In this document: positions 5,732-7,086 of the stretch, piece by piece
How positions within the stretch are numbered: position 1 is the first letter of the stretch
Layout of the letters: every line of letters starts with the position of its first letter
Source: CAZERT01 sp964630015
GTDB lineage: Bacteria; Patescibacteriota; Microgenomatia; UBA10105; UBA927
DNA length: 7,086 bases
Direction of reading: 5' to 3'
Assembly: GCA_964630015.1 (NCBI GenBank)
Contig: CAZVTJ010000048.1
Location: 1-7,086 of the forward strand
The notes under the pieces: model-generated
The model's database searches: none
Told to the model about the DNA's origin: nothing
The model's input: the letters and a program-made list of their open reading frames with translations, nothing else
Translations under genes and position numbers: made by a program

Positions 5732-6366
5732 AATTCACTTCGGAAACAAAACTCTTTCTGGGAATAATTCTTCTCACCGTAGGCATTATCACAAGCGCGG
5801 CCATTATCTTTTCAATACCGCCAAAACCCCTCCCGAAATCCGAGCTAATTTCACCCCACACCAATATCATAGGAAATCCATCGGCAAAAACATGGCTTGT
5901 TGAATTTTCCGATTTCCAGTGCCCTGCGTGTAAGGCGTTTGCGGGGGTGGTAGATACATTATCAAAAAAATTTCCCGATGATCTTTCTATCGCCTATCGC
6001 CACTTTCCCCTGCCGCAGCACCAACAGGCACGTGAGGCGGCGATTGTTGCCGAAGCAGCAGAAAAACAGGGAAAATTTTGGGATATGGCACATCTGTTGT
6101 TTGCCAATCAGGAAACGTTATCCGATGATTCATATGCGTCTTTTGCTGCAACTCTTGCCCTTGAACCCGTCCGTTTTGCATCTGATCGAAAAAGTGCAAG
6201 CATTGCTGCCCATATTGATGAAGATATTTCCTCCGGCACAGCCCTTGGCATCGATGCGACACCGACATTCTATCTTGATGGTGTAAAACTTACTGTTGGT
6301 ATGCCTGCGGACCTGGAAAAAGCGGTTACGGATGCGGTAAACGCTGCCAAAACATCACAAAAATAA
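5728..6366 (+). CDS. Membrane-anchored DsbA-like thiol-disulfide oxidoreductase
   Basis: The 212-residue protein belongs to the DsbA/Thioredoxin_4 group, which puts disulfide bonds into exported proteins. An N-terminal helix (about 9-30) anchors it or acts as a signal; no lipobox or clear cleavage site is seen, so an anchored form facing outward is likely. The catalytic motif is C-P-A-C (Cys65, Cys68) after VEFSDFQ, followed by the helical insertion typical of DsbA (about 95-165) and the cis-proline loop ATPTFYLDG (Pro179). Length fits the family. It follows VKOR with a 4 nt overlap, so the two form a self-contained oxidation pair, with VKOR as the oxidant. Its 3' end overlaps the end of the opposing protease gene by 12 nt. 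A role as isomerase or reductase is less likely given the VKOR partner. Confidence 0.92.
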   Translation: MKFTSETKLFLGIILLTVGIITSAAIIFSIPPKPLPKSELISPHTNIIGNPSAKTWLVEFSDFQCPACKAFAGVVDTLSKKFPDDLSIAYRHFPLPQHQQAREAAIVAEAAEKQGKFWDMAHLLFANQETLSDDSYASFAATLALEPVRFASDRKSASIAAHIDEDISSGTALGIDATPTFYLDGVKLTVGMPADLEKAVTDAVNAAKTSQK

Positions 6367-7029
6367 AGCAACCGTCATATTCCAAAAAAAGTGAATGAGA
6401 ATCGGGGCAAAAATCGATGATGTTGCCGCGTAGGAAAGTGCACTCACTACTCCTAATAGAAATGTTGAAAAGAAAAATACTAAAAGAACGCTCCCTTCAA
6501 ATTTCAATGAAGTAACTAATGCCGGAATATGAAAAAGGACAAATAATACTCCCGACATTCCGACGCTATACCAAAAATGTTTGGTGACCGCAAAAAGCCG
6601 AGAAAAAAGAAATCCTCTGTTAAGCAATTCTTCAGATAATGCAGTAACCAAAGATAATACGATAATTCCGACCATTCCATAAGTCGATACTGCTTGAATG
6701 GGGTGAACAACAATCGATCCGTATTTTGCCATGCTGGCAACAAGACCCATGGCAATAAAAACAGCTCCAATTCCCATTCCTAAAAGTATTGATGGGATCA
6801 TATTTTTTTTCGTTATTCCAATACTACTAAGCACACTACGTTCCCTGGCAAATACCCACCACAATACCGGTAAAACAAATATAAGCGGTTTTGCAATGCA
6901 CTCATCCACCCATTCCGGTAAGTGCAGGAAATAGCGGTATAGCGACCAAGCCAACAGTTGCCATGCCCAAAAGCGATAAATCCACTCTGGATTTTGTATG
7001 TGCTGTTTTGCTTGTGGATGTTTTTCCAT
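6355..7029 (-). CDS. CPBP-family intramembrane metalloprotease
   Basis: CPBP (CAAX protease and bacteriocin-processing, Abi) proteins are multi-pass membrane enzymes cleaving substrates within or near the membrane. The 224-residue protein has about six or seven hydrophobic helices and all three family motifs: E-E-x-x-x-R (Glu133, Glu134, Arg138 in SEELLNR), F-x-x-x-H (Phe163, His167) and H-x-x-x-N (His213, Asn217). The catalytic glutamate and both histidines are therefore intact. Bacterial members serve in bacteriocin immunity, peptide maturation or unknown jobs; nothing here identifies the substrate and no bacteriocin gene is visible. The gene looks more AT-rich than the copper genes, which could mean a separate origin. 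The start at 7029 has only a weak ribosome site and lies 10 nt after a predicted -10. It is transcribed towards the DsbA-like gene. Confidence 0.9.
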   Translation of the reverse strand: MEKHPQAKQHIQNPEWIYRFWAWQLLAWSLYRYFLHLPEWVDECIAKPLIFVLPVLWWVFARERSVLSSIGITKKNMIPSILLGMGIGAVFIAMGLVASMAKYGSIVVHPIQAVSTYGMVGIIVLSLVTALSEELLNRGFLFSRLFAVTKHFWYSVGMSGVLFVLFHIPALVTSLKFEGSVLLVFFFSTFLLGVVSALSYAATSSIFAPILIHFFWNMTVALFL

Positions 7030-7039
7030 ATCTTTTGTT

Positions 7040-7066
7040 ATCGTATCACAAAAAAATCTTCATCAA
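7040..7066 (-). promoter_or_regulatory. Predicted promoter for the CPBP protease gene (extended -10)
   Basis: On the minus strand TTGATG (7061-7066) is followed by 15 bp and TACGAT (7040-7045), preceded by TGA, an extended -10 (TGnTACGAT). Transcription would start near 7033, about 4 nt before the ATG at 7029. The -35 overlaps an imperfect dyad at 7056-7076. Motif evidence only. Confidence 0.45.
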
Positions 7067-7086
7067 TGACGAATATGCGGACTTTG

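Noticed and set aside
5306..6366. Possible recoding of TGA as an amino acid, as in some CPR groups
   Set aside because: VKOR ends at TGA in a normal ATGA overlap and the CPBP gene also ends at TGA at the expected family length. No gene needs TGA read-through.
6367..6440. Rho-independent terminator after the DsbA-like gene
   Set aside because: No clear GC-rich stem followed by a T run was found; the stretch lies inside the opposing CPBP gene.
1..7086. CRISPR array, insertion sequence, tRNA or rRNA gene
   Set aside because: No regularly spaced repeats, no transposase-like protein or terminal inverted repeats, and no tRNA- or rRNA-like segment were seen on either strand; nearly all of the window is coding.

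Overview
The window (7,086 bases, moderate GC, standard genetic code with TAA, TAG and TGA all used as stops) is a compact bacterial segment with nine complete genes and one gene cut by the left edge. Almost all of it is coding, several neighbours overlap, and both convergent gene pairs overlap at their stops. The host cannot be named from sequence alone. A VKOR-type disulfide system, a membrane-anchored DsbA-like protein, a small CsoR with a divergent first helix and possible leaderless starts suggest a compact-genome lineage such as Patescibacteria/CPR, or a monoderm (Gram-positive-type) relative. This is an inference of low to moderate confidence.

Layout. (1) 1-223, minus: the N-terminal 74 codons of thioredoxin. 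(2) 224-309: a short divergent promoter region. (3) 310-774, plus: a nucleoside 2-deoxyribosyltransferase/DNPH1-like protein. (4) 5202 down to 771, minus: a five-gene copper operon in the order CsoR-type repressor, anchored DUF305 protein with two repeats, CopA Cu+ P-type ATPase, TauE/DsbD_2-type membrane protein fused to a cupredoxin domain, and a CopZ-like HMA protein. Gaps are 9-10 nt or the genes overlap. (5) 5203-5305: a divergent control region with a strong -35/-10 whose spacer and -10 lie inside a perfect 10+10 bp inverted repeat, the expected CsoR operator. (6) 5306-6366, plus: VKOR and a DsbA-like oxidoreductase joined by an ATGA overlap. (7) 7029 down to 6355, minus: a CPBP-family intramembrane protease.

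How the genes fit together. The likely scheme is that Cu(I) binding to CsoR (Cys35, His60, Cys64) releases the operator and induces the operon. The CopZ-like protein would carry Cu(I) in the cytoplasm, CopA would export it, and the cupredoxin domain and DUF305 protein would handle copper outside the membrane. Next to this, VKOR and the DsbA-like protein form a disulfide-making pair for exported proteins, and thioredoxin supplies cytoplasmic reducing power. The membrane part of the TauE/DsbD_2 protein carries two buried cysteines like those of DsbD/CcdA-type thiol carriers, so a functional link between copper handling and thiol redox is plausible but unproven. The most notable points are the HMA / TauE-cupredoxin module split into two genes, the non-classical Cys/Met site of its cupredoxin domain, the operator-promoter architecture, and three genes whose promoters sit so close to the ATG that their messages may be leaderless.
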